Below are positions 1 to 10,599 of a DNA stretch of 64,000 nucleotides, piece by piece. Source of the DNA: Distichodus sexfasciatus (taxonomy: Eukaryota; Chordata; Actinopteri; Characiformes; Distichodontidae). How positions within the stretch are numbered: position 1 is the first letter of the stretch; each line of letters starts with the position of its first letter. Both the position numbers and the translations under genes were made by a program. Below the pieces are notes generated by a model that was not told the origin of the DNA, searched no databases, and saw only the letters and a list, made by a program, of their open reading frames with translations. The stretch is taken from contig JAVGVS010000162.1 of assembly GCA_032718565.1 (NCBI GenBank), positions 1 to 64,000 of the forward strand, given 5' to 3'.

Positions 1-345
1 GAGGTTGTGGCTTAATGGCTCTCTACGAGCTAGGTAGTGCACATGGAGTGTCACGCGCACCCCATTTGACTTGGTATACCACACAGAGCAGCAAGTGACT
101 TTCTGTTAAAATGTTGCGCACTACACTCGAAATACTCCGCCCCCCCACTCGACTCTGCTTTCACCCTCACTTGACTTGGTGCTGTGTTAGAAATGTCAGA
201 ACTACAGTGCTATTATTGTGGCAGAATTCTGAGGGTGCAGTGGATCTTTCGTGAGCAAAATATTTTGTCTTTACGCGCTCAACTCTGCCTTCCTCATTTA
301 TCGGCATCGGTATCGGGATTGGCAGATGTACATACGCGTGACAAA
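1..345 (-). mobile_element. hAT-like MITE family D, fragment cut by the window edge
   Basis: The segment aligns in reverse orientation with the complete family D copy at 39182-39882. Shared stretches include the region around TTTATCGGCATCGGTAT (about 297-313), the 'tctttacgcgctcaactctgcc' region near 269, and the 'tagtgcacatggagtgtcac' region near 35, which is also present at 12890. The terminal sequence with the GGGATGCACGAT motif is not seen, so the end decayed or was lost near 345. No coding capacity is visible. The family assignment rests on the 39 kb copy, which has recognisable termini. Confidence 0.6.
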
Positions 346-628
346 TCAGTCTCGGCCCATCACACATATAACATCACATAAAAATAACATCACACTAACA
401 TCAACTCACATTCACTAGAAGAGGACTTGGTAATGAGACCAGATGTAATCATTATTTTTTTGTGACCAGGCACCAGTAGTTATGGTGGAATACAGACCAA
501 TCAACTGATTCTTGAGGCGAGATTTACAGATCACGTTATGCCTGGATGAATAAATCACTAAAACTAGAGATGCGTTGCTACAAGAAGATGCCAATGTGAT
601 TTTCTCAGGTTTTTTGGCAAGCCTTGTT
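346..628. other. Non-coding stretch, nothing recognised
   Basis: AT-rich sequence between a hAT fragment and a SINE. No repeat, RNA gene or reading frame with recognisable content is seen. Confidence 0.5.
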
Positions 629-890
629 GAGGCAGTTGGTGGCGTAGCGGTAGGGTGTTCGCCCCGTGATCAGAAGGTCGCAGGTTCAAATCCAGGGCCA
701 GTAAAGTTACCACTGAGGTACTCATGAGCAAGGTACTGTCCCCAAGCACTGCTCCCTGGGCGCTGCCCTTGTTAGCTGCCCACTGCTCCTTCACAGATGG
801 GTTAAATGCAGAGGTCACATTTTGTTGTGGTGCACTGTGTGCTGTGCTGTGCTGTGTTCACAATGACAATCACTCACTCACTTTCACTTT
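629..890 (+). mobile_element. SINE-1, full-length tRNA-derived SINE
   Basis: One of about twenty copies in this window of the same ~260-bp element. The head is tRNA-like: an A-box region near TGGTGGCGTAGCGGTAGGG and a B box close to GGTTCGAATCC (here GGTTCAAATCC at about 683-693), which would drive RNA polymerase III. The body carries 'ctcatgagcaaggtac' and 'ttaaatgcagaggtcac'. The tail ends in 'cactcactttcacttt'. Mobilisation would need a partner LINE. No target duplication was established. Confidence 0.88.
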
Positions 891-1386
891 GATTAAAATG
901 CATTGATGTGAATGGAGAAAGAACGAGGGACGACAAAAGCAAGAAAAAGATGAGTGCGAGTTAAAGTAGATTGAGACGTGTGTCCAGTGAGGTGGTGTAA
1001 GAACCATGTTGACCGTTGGGAGAAAACAGGCTGAGGAAAGCTTTAGAGTCTTAAATCCCTATGGGAAAAATAAACGACAGAACAAAGGATGAGTGTTACA
1101 GGTGTCATGGAGGCTACAGATATGCCAAGAGGCCCATGGGCCCTCGAATCACGTCATATTTGGTGGTGGTGTGAGGAATGCAGGGCTCCAGATGGCGATT
1201 AAAATGGTCGCCAATGCGACTAGATTATTTATTTTGCGAATAATATTTTAATCTTCTCTCACAACCAAGAGAAATTAAAATAACTAAAAACACAAGAAAT
1301 CTTATAATTATGTGCAGATCCGCTCAACCCAAGTCTGACGTTCCCACTGCACTATCGAGTGATTATAGTGACGCTCGATTGCGAGC

Positions 1387-1562
1387 TAGTGATGGGAATT
1401 TCGGCTCTTTTGAGTCGGATCATTTGGATCAGATCACCAAGAAGATCTGGCTCCTTTGGCTTCCAAACGGCTCTTCATTTACCAGATTTAGTCACAGAAC
1501 CGACTCTTTCGCGAATGGCACATCTCTATCGAGATCACTGTTCTCTATCGATTCGCACGGCC
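1387..1562. mobile_element. Degenerate hAT-like fragment, TAGTGATGGGAATTT type
   Basis: The start TAGTGATGGGAATTTCGGCT, followed by repeated 'ggctctttt' and 'ggctcctttggct' modules, is typical of a widespread fish hAT terminus. A matching right end is not clear, although 'ctatcgagatcactg' near 1526 may belong to it. It lies inside the remnant at 1181-2244. Confidence 0.4.
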
Positions 1563-1752
1563 TAGCAACCTGTTGCAGAGCGCGTTTTAAAATATACATA
1601 TATATATTTTTTAAAAACTACATGAGAAACACTGTTTTACTTTGGCAACAGTTTAGTCTCTGTTGTGGTTTCTTGTTTCGTTTTAACACCCTTTTAGTAT
1701 TTTTTTCACCTTTTAATGTTTTTCACCTTTAAGAGCCCATGTAGCAAATGAA

Positions 1753-2043
1753 ATGGCCAAACGAAAAATTTCTGACTTTTTCTCAAGGCCAGCTCCTCCA
1801 AACCTTTCCTTGTCTACATCCGAACAAACAGAAAATGATTCAGCCAGTGGCTCATCTGAGGAAGAGTCATCGTCGCTTGCCCATGTTCAACCATTAACGA
1901 CAGAGGATAACACAGTGCCGTTACTGCGCCCATTGCTCCGACACCTGGAAGACAATTCAAATGTAGAAGAGACTCTGGACTTGAAGTATTTCTTGTTAAA
2001 CATTTGCAGTGTTCATATTTCTGTGTCATTTATTCATTTGTAA
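1753..2043 (+). pseudogene. N-terminal fragment resembling a hAT-type transposase
   Basis: An open frame of 96 codons starts MAKRKISDFFSRPAPP and continues with a Ser/Glu-rich stretch (SGSSEEESSSL). Starts of the form M-x-KRK-x-(I/L)-x-x-FF are common in fish hAT and ZMYM-like transposase proteins, which normally run to several hundred residues. Here the frame ends after about 85 plausible residues and runs into non-coding AT-rich sequence, so no catalytic DDE domain remains. It sits inside the hAT remnant at 1181-2244, which fits. The family call is inference from a short motif. Confidence 0.45.
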
Positions 2044-2427
2044 TTTTGTAAGATAATGCAGAAGACAAAGACAGTTCCAACAGCTCGGAGACAAGAGACT
2101 GGAGACAAGATGTGCCATGAAAATATTTTTTATTTATATCACATTTGACCGACACATTTGGCTCCTAAAAAAATAATTTGGCTCCCAAATATTGTGTATA
2201 GGAGCCAATGTCTCCTAAGGTTTTTTTTTTTGTCTGGAGCTCTGGAATGGCGGCTGTGCAGTAAAGCATCGAAATTTGAGTTCCATGTTAGTCTATGGGG
2301 AAGAACGGATGGAGAAAAAAAATGACATAACTCACAAACGAGTGCAAGTTTCTTCAGGCACCCCACACGGCAATAGGCTGCACATTTTGGAGATGAAAGG
2401 AAATTTCATGCGCAAAAGGTCAAAAAG

Positions 2428-2537
2428 CTGACCACTGCTCCTTCACGGATGAGTCAAATGCAGAGGTCACATTTGGTTGTGGTGCGCTGTGTGCTCCGCT
2501 GTGGTGTGTTCACAATGAAAAATCATCACTCACTTAA
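2428..2537 (+). mobile_element. SINE-1, 3' half
   Basis: Matches the SINE-1 body and tail from 'ccactgctccttcacggatg' through 'gcagaggtcacattt' to 'cactcactt'. The tRNA-like head is missing, as expected for a 5'-truncated retroposed copy. Confidence 0.8.
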
Positions 2538-3065
2538 AATAGGCGTCAGTCATAAACCCTATATTGGCTGCGCTGCATTCGAAACATTTATCATTTCTAA
2601 TTTAAAGCATGACCAACTGTTTTTTTGTCCCTCCATGAACATTGTGTTAATGTATGACATTTAATCAATTTATGGTATATTTTGACTCCCAAAATGATTG
2701 TCTCTGAATTTGTGCATCGCCCAAACACTGTTGTTTGTTTCTGGTAATGCCTTGTTTGGCTCTGCTGCCAGTATTGTCATACTCTGCTCTGCTGGCTCTC
2801 ATTTGCATGAAGCTTCAGAGCAGATCGTCGTCTGAATGCAGCGGAGGTCATTAGTTTTATAGGACCCGGTTGATTGTTTCTCACACACAGCGGATCCTTG
2901 ACAAGTCCATTACTTCCTCACAAAGGGGTGTGGAGTGTTTGGTTTGAGATGAGGCTTTTTATGTTGTGCTTGAAAAAAAGAGTGAATGAATGAATGAATG
3001 AATGAATAAATGAAGCGGGTGCAACCATGAGTATTTTGGCACCAAGTCCTGACCAGCTACTGCAC
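2538..3065. other. Non-coding stretch with a short tetranucleotide repeat
   Basis: No coding or RNA signal is seen. It includes the (TGAA)n tract listed separately and otherwise looks single copy. Confidence 0.5.
2983..3014. repeat. (TGAA)n microsatellite
   Basis: Eight near-perfect TGAA units with one TAAA variant. It lies about 50 bp from the tail side of a SINE-2 copy, whose tails are themselves of (AATG)n type. Confidence 0.9.
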
Positions 3066-3403
3066 TTACTCATTTATTCATTTGTTCATTTTCTGAACTG
3101 CTTAATCCTGATCAGGTTTGCAGGGACCTGGGTCTATGGGCACGTGTAGGGGACCAACCCTGGGCTCGTGCCAACACACCGCAGGGCACAAAGACATTCA
3201 CAGTCACATCATATGGGGCCAATTTAGAGTCACTAATCAACCTATAGTGCATGCTTTTGGACTGTGGGAGGAAACAGGAGAAAACCCATGCGAACACGGG
3301 TAGAGCATGCCAACTCCACACAGAAAGGCCCTACGGCCGCCCTGAGGGTCGAATCCAGGAACCAGCGCTAAGCACTCCGCCGCTGCTGTGCCACCCCGCT
3401 GCC
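3066..3403 (-). mobile_element. SINE-2, near full-length, minus orientation
   Basis: Reverse orientation of a common teleost tRNA-derived SINE. From left to right: tail rich in 'ttcattt', then 'ctgaactgcttaatcctgat', then 'gggccaatttagagtcac', 'tttggactgtgggaggaaac', 'aactccacacagaaaggccc', and finally the degraded tRNA-like head ('gtgccaccccgctgccctgc'). The B box is damaged. No target duplication was established. Confidence 0.85.
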
Positions 3404-3614
3404 CTGCACTTGCGCATATGGCTGCCACATTGGTTTATTCTTGCTAAAATGAGAACATAGGGAGCTCATCTCCTTGGAAAATGACCGTGATTGATTTTAG
3501 CTCACCCAAATGAACGCCTGATTTAACCATAACACTATTCGTCTATCTTAGCTGATTAACCAACATTGACTCAAGCAGCCTCCAAAGGACAATGGTGAAA
3601 CATTCAACTTCTAG

Positions 3615-3798
3615 ACATTTACATTTACCGCATTTAATAGACTTACATTTCCTAATTTCAGGGACAGTTCCCCTGAGAGCAACTTAGGGTTAAGGGTCTT
3701 GCTCAGGGAACCAATGTTGGTAATGCCACAGGTCAGCTTTGAACCCACAACCTCTTGGTCCAAAGGCGAGTGTCCTACCACTAGGCCACCAACAACCC
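3615..3798 (-). mobile_element. SINE-3, minus orientation
   Basis: A third tRNA-derived SINE. In reverse complement it starts GTTGGTGGCCTAGTGGTAGG, where TGGCCTAGTGG is a good A box, continues 'ggaccaagaggttgtgggtt', and ends with a body containing 'cctaagttgctctcagggga' and the tail 'ggtaaatgtaaatgt'. Near-identical copies lie at 36255 and 63796. The 3' end resembles tails common in fish V-SINE-like elements; that link is inference. Confidence 0.85.
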
Positions 3799-4220
3799 AG
3801 ACGTTAGCTTGCACCCTTAGACGTTTTCAACAAGCTAGACTTCTGCTGGCTACAACACATTACATTTTGACAACTCACGTCAAACAGTACCATGCCAGAC
3901 AATACTGACCAACGAGTCACTTGCGATGAGAATGAATGAACAAGTCGACCGCGTCTAGCAACGCTGAAGAGGTTAAGAAACGGTACGGTCCACGTTAGGG
4001 CTGTCTGAAATCGTATCACATTAGAATGTTCCCGCATGGTGAGAACGGAACGGGATATATATTACATATTCATTACAGGAACAAGAATATACTGAATGTT
4101 TCAACTCCCAAAAAACGGTCGTTTTTGTCTTTTTAGGGGGATCTGGGTGCTAATATGGGGGTCCTACCAGACCTACCAGGGCACCCTACCAGACCGACCC
4201 AGAACCGTCCATAATTTAAA

Positions 4221-4472
4221 AGTGAAAGTGAGTGATTATTTGTCATTGTGAACACACCACAGCTTAGCACACAGTGCACCACAACAAAATGTGACCTCTG
4301 CATTTAACCCATCCGTGAAGGAGCAGTGGGCAGCTAACAATCGCCCCGGGAGCAGTGCTTGGGGACGGTACCTTGCTCATGTACCTCAGTGTAACTTTAC
4401 CAGTCCTGGATTTGAACCTGCAACCTTCTGATCACGGAGCGAACACCCTAACGTTACGTCACCAACTGCCCC
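4221..4472 (-). mobile_element. SINE-1, full length, minus orientation
   Basis: Begins with the tail in reverse complement ('agtgaaagtgagtgatta'), passes through 'gtgacctctgcatttaaccc', 'ggagcagtgcttggggacgg' and 'ttgctcatgtacctcag', and ends in the tRNA-like head 'ttacgtcaccaactgcccc'. Conservation to the consensus seen in this window is high, suggesting moderate age. Confidence 0.88.
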
Positions 4473-5561
4473 AGTAATTTGAACTCATGCATGTGAGGCC
4501 TCGCAACGTATTTTCTCTTTAATCTTGGTGACACCTTTAGAAGCACAATGCTATCGGCCTCTTTCACAGGAGCAGTAAAGTGTAGCCCAGTGGGACCCGG
4601 GGTGCTGAGAACAACTAGTCTTTAACTTTCACTGCCACACATACTCTCTCCTCTTTTCTGTTCCTCTGCTGACCACCAGAATCGGTTCCCTTTTTACCTG
4701 AAATGCATTTGAACTTTCTAATGTAATCAGAGCACATTCAGTTTATACATATGGATCTGGCTGTTCTTTTGTGGACAATGTTTCTTTTTCTTTCTTTTAT
4801 TTTTACACCATTTGCTCTGGAATAAGTGGAATCAAGCTGGTGGCTCACATTTCACTCTTAAAGCTGCTGGGTGTCTGATACTAAGTGTGGTGCGCTGTGG
4901 CAAATAGCCTTTACTCTCCTCGTTTGCAGTAGAGGTCGAGTTCTACAATACACTGTTGGCTGCCTTGGTATTTATCCTGAGTGTGCCGTAATACCTCAAG
5001 AAATAATAGTTACGCTGAAATTTACAGCACGTGCTACTTGCATGTGGTCGTAGCATATTGACGTTGGCAGACCAGTTGCTTGTGCAATAGCCTCGTCAAA
5101 CGAATGCAGCCCCGTGCAGACGATGCGCTGATTCTAATCAAGAATGCCAGTCATAGACTAATTATTTTTGGGGGGGCTGTGCGGCTAGATCTAGAAGTTG
5201 TGTAATGAAGCCACTGCTTTGCTTCATTATAAATGCATTCGCTCATCAGACTGTGTTTGTGCAGAAAGCCTGCCTCGTCTTGCTGAGTGCTCATCAAACC
5301 CAATCAGTCACGGACTTCTCAAGCAAGCGCGCTCCGATCCTGCAGAGACAGGTGTGTGTGAGGATCGAGGATGAAGTGTTGTCTGGAAAATCATGTTATT
5401 CCTTTTAATGCAGCGCAGACCTTGTTGCCTTTACACCGTTTATTTATGGTATTTACTGCACAAAGGATTGTACGTAAAATAATGATATAAGATTCATTAG
5501 ATTAGGTTCTTGCCTAACTTGAACCAGCAGACAGTGTAAAATAAAGCCAGATTCTAACCTA
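4473..5561. other. Single-copy-looking non-coding sequence
   Basis: No repeat shared with the rest of the window and no plausible exon was recognised. Confidence 0.5.
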
Positions 5562-5649
5562 AATCAGAAGGTCGTCGGTTCAAATCCCAGATTGGTGAAG
5601 TTACCACTGAGCCACTCATGAGCAAGGTACCATCCCCCAAGCACTGCTT
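5562..5649 (+). mobile_element. SINE-1 fragment (head and proximal body)
   Basis: Matches SINE-1 from 'atcagaaggtcgtcggttca' (anticodon-side and B-box part) through 'ctcatgagcaaggtacc' to 'ccccaagcactgctt'. It then breaks directly into SINE-2 sequence of opposite orientation. Confidence 0.75.
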
Positions 5650-5650
5650 C

Positions 5651-5720
5651 CCTACGGCCTACCTGGGGTTCGAACCTTCTCGCTGTGAGGCGACAGCGGT
5701 AACCACTGCGCCACCACAGG
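5651..5720 (-). mobile_element. SINE-2 fragment (tRNA-like head), minus orientation
   Basis: 'ccctacggcc', 'ggggttcgaaccttctcgct' and 'aaccactgcgccaccacagg' match the head of SINE-2 in reverse complement, including the B box and A box. The fragment abuts a SINE-1 piece, so the pair is a chimeric SINE junction. Confidence 0.8.
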
Positions 5721-5884
5721 ACAACAAAAAATATAGTAGGTAAGCAGTCTTGAATAAAATTTAAGAAAGAATGCTTTCCACTCAAGAGTGAAAACTTTCA
5801 GCTTAAGCTTTTGAACATTTGAAACATTTTCATGACTATAAAGGTGTGCAAAAACACAGAGCAGTGTGAAAGAGAAGACTCAGT

Positions 5885-6790
5885 TGTGGTCTCTTGTCTT
5901 ATTGATGAGCCCAGTTGCTGAGGGGGGGGAAAAGCTGACCTTAAGGTGTGAGGTTTTGGTTTTGATGGACTGTAACCTCCTGCCAGAGGAGAGAGTCTGA
6001 AAGAGTTGGTGTCCAGGGTGAGAGAGATCAGCCACAATCCTTTTTGGCATTTTTAAAGGTCCTGAACTCGTACAGGTTTTGTAGAGGTAAAAACGTTGCA
6101 GCCGATCGTCTTCTCGAAGGAGCGAATGAGGCACTGCAGTCCGCCCTTGTCTTTGACCAGACGGCGATGGAGGAAGTGATGATTAACGCTATGACGGACT
6201 AGTGTAGCAGTGCACCATCATTGTCTTTGGCGGACTGAACTTCTTCAGCTGCCCCAGAAAGAACATCCTCTGCTGGAGCAGATGTTATTTGATGGAGCAG
6301 CTGTTCATCTCCCACTTGAGGTCCTGAGTGACTGTGGTTCCCGGGAAGCTGAAATACTTCACATTAATGACTGGCGACTCGAGCAGTGTGATGGGTGATG
6401 CGGGGTGGAGGTGGGGCAGGGCATCTCCTGAAGTCCACAATCATCTCCACTGTTTTCAGAGCATTGAGCTTCAAGGTGTCCACTTTGCACCAGGACGCCG
6501 GGTGGTCCATCTCCTGCCTGTAGATAGACTCATCCTTGTCAGGGATGTCCGCAAACTTCAGGAGCTTGACATACCGATGACTGGAAGTGAAGCTGTTGGT
6601 GTACAACCAGATAAAGAGAAAGATGATGCAACCTTGGGGAGATCCGGAACTGGGAGACGGAGACGTGTTTCCTCATCTTGCTTCATGATGGTCAGGAAGT
6701 CTGTAATCCACCTGCAATGAGGAGAGCTTGTCTTGCAGGAGGGCTGTGATGAGGTTGATGTATATAATATAGTAGTAAATATACTAGCAT
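5885..6790 (-). pseudogene. Reverse transcriptase C-terminal part of a non-LTR retrotransposon (L2/Rex-like LINE)
   Basis: Read on the minus strand, successive frames give pieces in the order expected of a fish LINE reverse transcriptase. Near 6750-6620 is YINLITALLQDKLSSLQ, then an in-frame stop, then GSPQGC, the conserved RT motif before the catalytic box. Near 6590-6540 is YVKLLKFADIPDKDES, where FADD, the second catalytic motif, is damaged to FADI. Near 6450 is TVEMIVDFRRCPAPPPP. Near 6000 is SHPGHQLFQTLSSGRRL, followed by 'INK', typical of the C-terminus. Frames shift at least twice between these blocks. The copy is dead and 5'-truncated. The clade is inferred from overall resemblance. 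Confidence 0.82.
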
Positions 6791-6936
6791 TGCAGTGTAT
6801 TTTCATAGCATACAGCCATACTGTACAGACTGTTAATGTTTAATGACCTGAAGGAGAATTATTAAGAATAAAAAAACAGAACTTTTAGAGCAATGAGTGT
6901 GAAGTTGCAAGAGGCTCCAGCCAGGAATCTTGATAA

Positions 6937-7140
6937 CGAGTGATTATTTTGTCACAGCACAACAAAATGTGGCCGTGATCCGTGAAGGAGCAGTGGGCAG
7001 CTAACATGGGCCGAGCCCGGGGAGCCGTGCTTGGGAATGGTACCTCGCTCCCTTGCTCATGCATACCTCATAGGTAACTTTAGCGGCCTGGGATTCGAAC
7101 CGACAACCTTTTGATCACGCCCGTTACACTACCAGATGCC
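6937..7140 (-). mobile_element. SINE-1, degraded, minus orientation
   Basis: Matches the tail ('cgagtgattattttgtca'), body ('gtgaaggagcagtgggcagc', 'cttgctcatgcatacctca') and head ('ttcgaaccgacaacctttt'), with several small deletions, for example in the 'acaccacagcacagcacac' region. Older than most copies here. Confidence 0.8.
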
Positions 7141-7157
7141 TATATATATGTATGCAA

Positions 7158-7473
7158 AAGGGCCAACAAATGCTCAGCATCTCTGAGAACTCCTTCAAGA
7201 CTGTTGGAAAACCATTTCAGGTGACTACCTCATGAAGCTCATCGAGAGAATGCCAAGAGTGTGCAAAGCAGTGATCAAAGCAAAGGGTGGTTATTTGCAA
7301 GAATCTAAGATATAAAACATGTTTTGGGTTATTTCACAATTTTTGTTTACTACAGAATTCCATGTGTATTCATTCATAGTGCCTTCAGTGAGAATCTACA
7401 ATGGAAATAGTCATGATAATAAAGAATAAAACATTGAATGGGAAGCTGTGTCCAAACTTTTGACTAGTACTGT
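7158..7473 (+). pseudogene. 3' end of a Tc1-like transposon with transposase C-terminus
   Basis: From about 7163 the frame reads PTNAQHL, an in-frame stop, then ELLQDCWKTISGDYLMKL and IERMPRVCKAVIKAKGGY, ending LQESKI and TAA at about 7312-7314. This is the conserved C-terminus of Tc1-family transposases (W...I...Y...L...MPRR/V...I.A.GG). The following 3' untranslated part and 'tgtccaaacttttgactagt' match the inverted terminus of fish Tc1-like elements and run into the AT/AC microsatellite. The catalytic DDE domain and the 5' half are absent. Confidence 0.85.
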
Positions 7474-7497
7474 GTATATATATATATATGTATATAT

Positions 7498-7568
<71 letters not shown>

Positions 7569-7571
7569 ACA
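7474..7571. repeat. Compound (AT)n/(AC)n microsatellite
   Basis: A run of AT units, a central block of about nine AC units, then AT again. It starts at the terminus of the Tc1 relic, whose ends insert at TA dinucleotides. Confidence 0.95.
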
Positions 7572-9652
7572 CCCTTTATTACATAAAGGTTAGCATTGAG
7601 ATGAATCCAAATTCTGATTCTTGTAAATTTTGATTTTATGGTGCGGTAAAACATGCAGTAATGTAAATGCACCACTAGGGAGTGCACCAGCAATTAAAAT
7701 GTGAGATTTGTCATTTACTGTCACACAAGAGAACCTGGTTCCACTGCCCTAATATCAGACTGAATTAGTTTTGTGTACACATTCTTACAAAATCCAACAT
7801 GTGTGTTGCAGTTTTTGTCACGTTTATTTTGTCAGGGTTATAAGAAGAGACGTTTCATTACACCACAGACTGGGGGGTAGACTCTTTGCGGCTTGTTTTA
7901 AGACACCGTTCTTGCAATTTATTACAACAGCAGGGGGCACCTTTGGTCTGTAGAACTGTACTTAGTCATCTTCCAACCTTTTAAGACATCTAAGACTCTC
8001 TCTCGGTTGGGTATCGGGGGGTGGGGTATACCATCATCACGTAAAGCCATCATAGACCTGTTATGTAACGCAATGTCTGCACAAAGGAAGACGGGATGAG
8101 GAGCAGCACTGGCACCGACCTCGAAGGCATTGCTTTGGTTGGTTTGAATGAATTTGCACCCTTCTGACAGAATAAGGAATTTCTTTGCGTCATTTGCAGC
8201 AGTACAGAAATCTGCTGTAATAGCCCCCACAGCTCTTAATCATTGATTAAAGGTAGCACAGATACAGGAAGGTTTGATTTCAAATTGAATTCATTTGCCT
8301 TTCTGAGTTTCTTTGAAACCGTTTTCTCCAGTGTGTAATATCTGGCAATCCTTATTTTTCTTTTATGCATTTCCATACTAGACATTTTTTGCTCTCATGC
8401 TAACTGTGTTTTAGAAAAAAAAAATGTGATACAGTCAAATGAAAGATTATAATAGATGGACTTCATTAGACCTTCATCACGCTAATTAGACCAGATGCGA
8501 CAAAAGGACAGGCTTGAATTACCTTGTGTAGCTTTCTTTGTCCTTACCACCAAAAACATCTAGCTTAAAAAAACAAAAAAAAAATTTTGCTCCGTGTGCC
8601 CAGCACGTGCAATGCCGCCGTCGTTTTTTTATGGGAGCAGACATTGCATCTGATTTCATCATCATCTCTGTGGCCAGAGTGGTGCACGAAGTCCCGTGTA
8701 GGACAGCGCATAGAAGGAACGTCGTCACGTTTCTCCGAGCAGAACTCCTCCTGTCCACGAGTTGGCTTTGTGCCTGGGTTAACCTGACAAGTCTTGTGCA
8801 TTTCTTGATACAAAGAGGCCGAAGTCCTAGTTTATTGCTCGTATTTGCTTGGGATTGATCCCTTTTTGAGTTGCCTGCAACTAATCCGCTTTCCTCTTGT
8901 AGCGAAATCCCATCGCATCAAGACTGCGTTGCATAACCCCGTGGCTTTGTGAGCGGAGGCAGTCAAATTGGTTTCAGGTCGAATCTCCCAGACAGAGATG
9001 CAGGTCACCTTTTCCCTGTCGCCCAGACGAGGCAGCGCCACTGGCGTCCAAGGATGGGGACGAGTGAGGGAAAGACAGAGGTGTTTTATGACTGCAATTA
9101 GCATTAAAGCTTCCGCTCTGGTCTAGTGCTTAGTTAAATGAGGGCTTATGGAGGAGAGAGAGGCTTTCACGCTCCTTTTTTAAGGCTTTGCGAAAGGTGC
9201 CCATGGTGAGGCATCGCAGGCTATGAAACAGTGACTTTGAGAAGTACTGAAGGTGAAATGCTGTTGATTGCTTTTGTGAGTCATGACTTCCAAATACACG
9301 TACACACACACACAAAATGCCCTCCCGGGTACGACGATACCAATATCCAACATGACCTTATTACGTCAGTGTTCTGTTGGCACAGGCGGATGATTCTCTC
9401 TCTACCTCAGTCTACCTCACTCTATCTCTCCTTTACTTTCCTGTACCCTCGGGGTACTATGTGAAATGGAATGATGGTGAAGTGAATTTAAGGGCAGTGG
9501 AAGTCGGGGAAGTCGGAGAGCGCGGTGGTGGGGGCAGCATGTTGGTGTGTGTGTGTGTGTGCTGGGATCAGAGTCTGCTTATTTTGAAATGCCTTTTATG
9601 GTTCATGGTTGAGATCACAGAACTTAACAGCCATCGTGTGAGCAGTGACTAA
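7572..9652. other. About 2 kb of single-copy-looking non-coding sequence
   Basis: Contains only short homopolymers (A runs near 8415 and 8575) and small GT/AC tracts near 9301 and 9545. Short frames on both strands show no family resemblance, and no splice-bounded exon could be supported. Confidence 0.5.
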
Positions 9653-10290
9653 TAAAGCTGAGCAATATGGTCATAAATCAATATCACGAACATTTACGTG
9701 ATTACGATTAATAAATAGTTCGTTTGTTGTGGTGTTTTGGGTGTTTTTGGGCGTCCACTGTTATTCCGTGCACAAAAACGGAAGGAAATGCATAAACGCG
9801 CTTAAATGACTTTCTTTGCGATGTAAACGCACTGTGCATAGGCACTCGCGACTCGATGCGGATGCTTGCGATATGGAACGCCCTCACTAACAAAAACGCT
9901 GAAGTTCAGTCAAACGTTCCCCTTCATTACAGACAAAACCCATATTTTACCTGATAAATAACAACCAGCGTGCTATTCACAATACAGCTATTTACGGGAT
10001 ATTATTCCCGACGCACATCTATTGCATTATTGTGACGAGTCATGGTGCAGGGGATGGTGGGAAATGTAGTTCTCTCCCAGAAAAACAGAATATATCGAGA
10101 TATATATTGTGTAACACGATATAGCTTAAAAATATTGTGATATTATTTTTAGGCCATGTCTTCCAGCTCTGCTCTGATGTAGTGGCAGACTGGACAGGGC
10201 AGAGTCACGTGACAACACTGGCAGTAATATACTTTTAAAGAGACAGGATATTTTTTTTTATTTATTTTTTTTAATAACTGCCCAGCTCTA
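9653..10290 (-). mobile_element. hAT-like MITE, family C (GCTGGGCRATAT termini)
   Basis: The left end TAAAGCTGAGCAATATGG and the right end, read in reverse complement as TAGAGCTGGGCAGTTA, are imperfect inverted repeats. The flanking octamers GTGACTAA (9645-9652) and GTTACAAA (10291-10298) match at 6 of 8 positions. An alternative right end at about 10171 (AGCTGGAAGACATGG in reverse complement) aligns even better with the left end, so 10172-10290 may be extra sequence carrying its own similar terminus. Internally it shares, in reverse orientation, the core of the elements at 18082 and 41241. No coding frame. Confidence 0.68.
10052..10070 (-). promoter_or_regulatory. ZNF143/STAF-like motif inside a MITE
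   Basis: In reverse complement it reads ACTACATTTCCCACCATCC, one base different from the three other copies in this window. The known ZNF143/THAP11 composite site begins ACTACAAYTCCCA and continues to a GC-containing end. Activity is inference. Confidence 0.4.
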
Positions 10291-10459
10291 GTTACAAAAG
10301 CTCTAAAAAATGGCAAAAATTTACAATTTCTTGAACATTTTTGTGTTAATGTTTTCACTAATATGTGTTCAAAAATCCTGTATTTTTTGCTCGGGTACAA
10401 TCCTCTAATGACTCAACTTCTGCAATCCAACATAAAACAAAACATTATCTAATTTGTGT

Positions 10460-10590
10460 AAGAGCCTTATCCACAGCAGCGTTGATCTAATTGTTAGGGA
10501 CAGCCTTCCTGGAGCAAATTAGGGCTAAGAACCTTGGTCAGGGGTACGAAATGAACCCCCAGTCTTATGTCCACCGACACAGGTTTACCG
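10460..10590 (-). mobile_element. Degenerate SINE-3-like body
   Basis: 'gagccttatccacagcagcg', 'ggagcaaattagggctaaga' and 'ccttggtcagggg' follow the order of the SINE-3 body in minus orientation with many substitutions. The tRNA-like head is decayed. Probably an older relative of SINE-3. Confidence 0.55.
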
Positions 10591-10599
10591 TCACCCCCC

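Larger units (their letters stand above)
1181..2244. mobile_element. hAT-like transposon remnant with GCTCCAGA termini
   Basis: The left edge reads CAGGGCTCCAGAT. The right edge, read in reverse complement, gives CAGAGCTCCAGACA, so the termini are inverted. Sub-terminal motifs repeat near both ends ('ggtcgccaatgcgac' on the left; 'ggctcccaaatattg' and 'ggagccaatgtctcc' on the right). A GGAATG hexamer lies at both edges (1175-1180 and 2244-2249), weaker than the 8-bp duplication expected of hAT. Between the ends lie a second hAT-like fragment and a short transposase-like frame. It looks like an old, partly deleted copy. Confidence 0.6.

Noticed and set aside
7385..7693. Open frames across the AT/AC microsatellite giving Tyr-Ile repeats
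   Set aside because: Translation of a dinucleotide repeat, not a protein.
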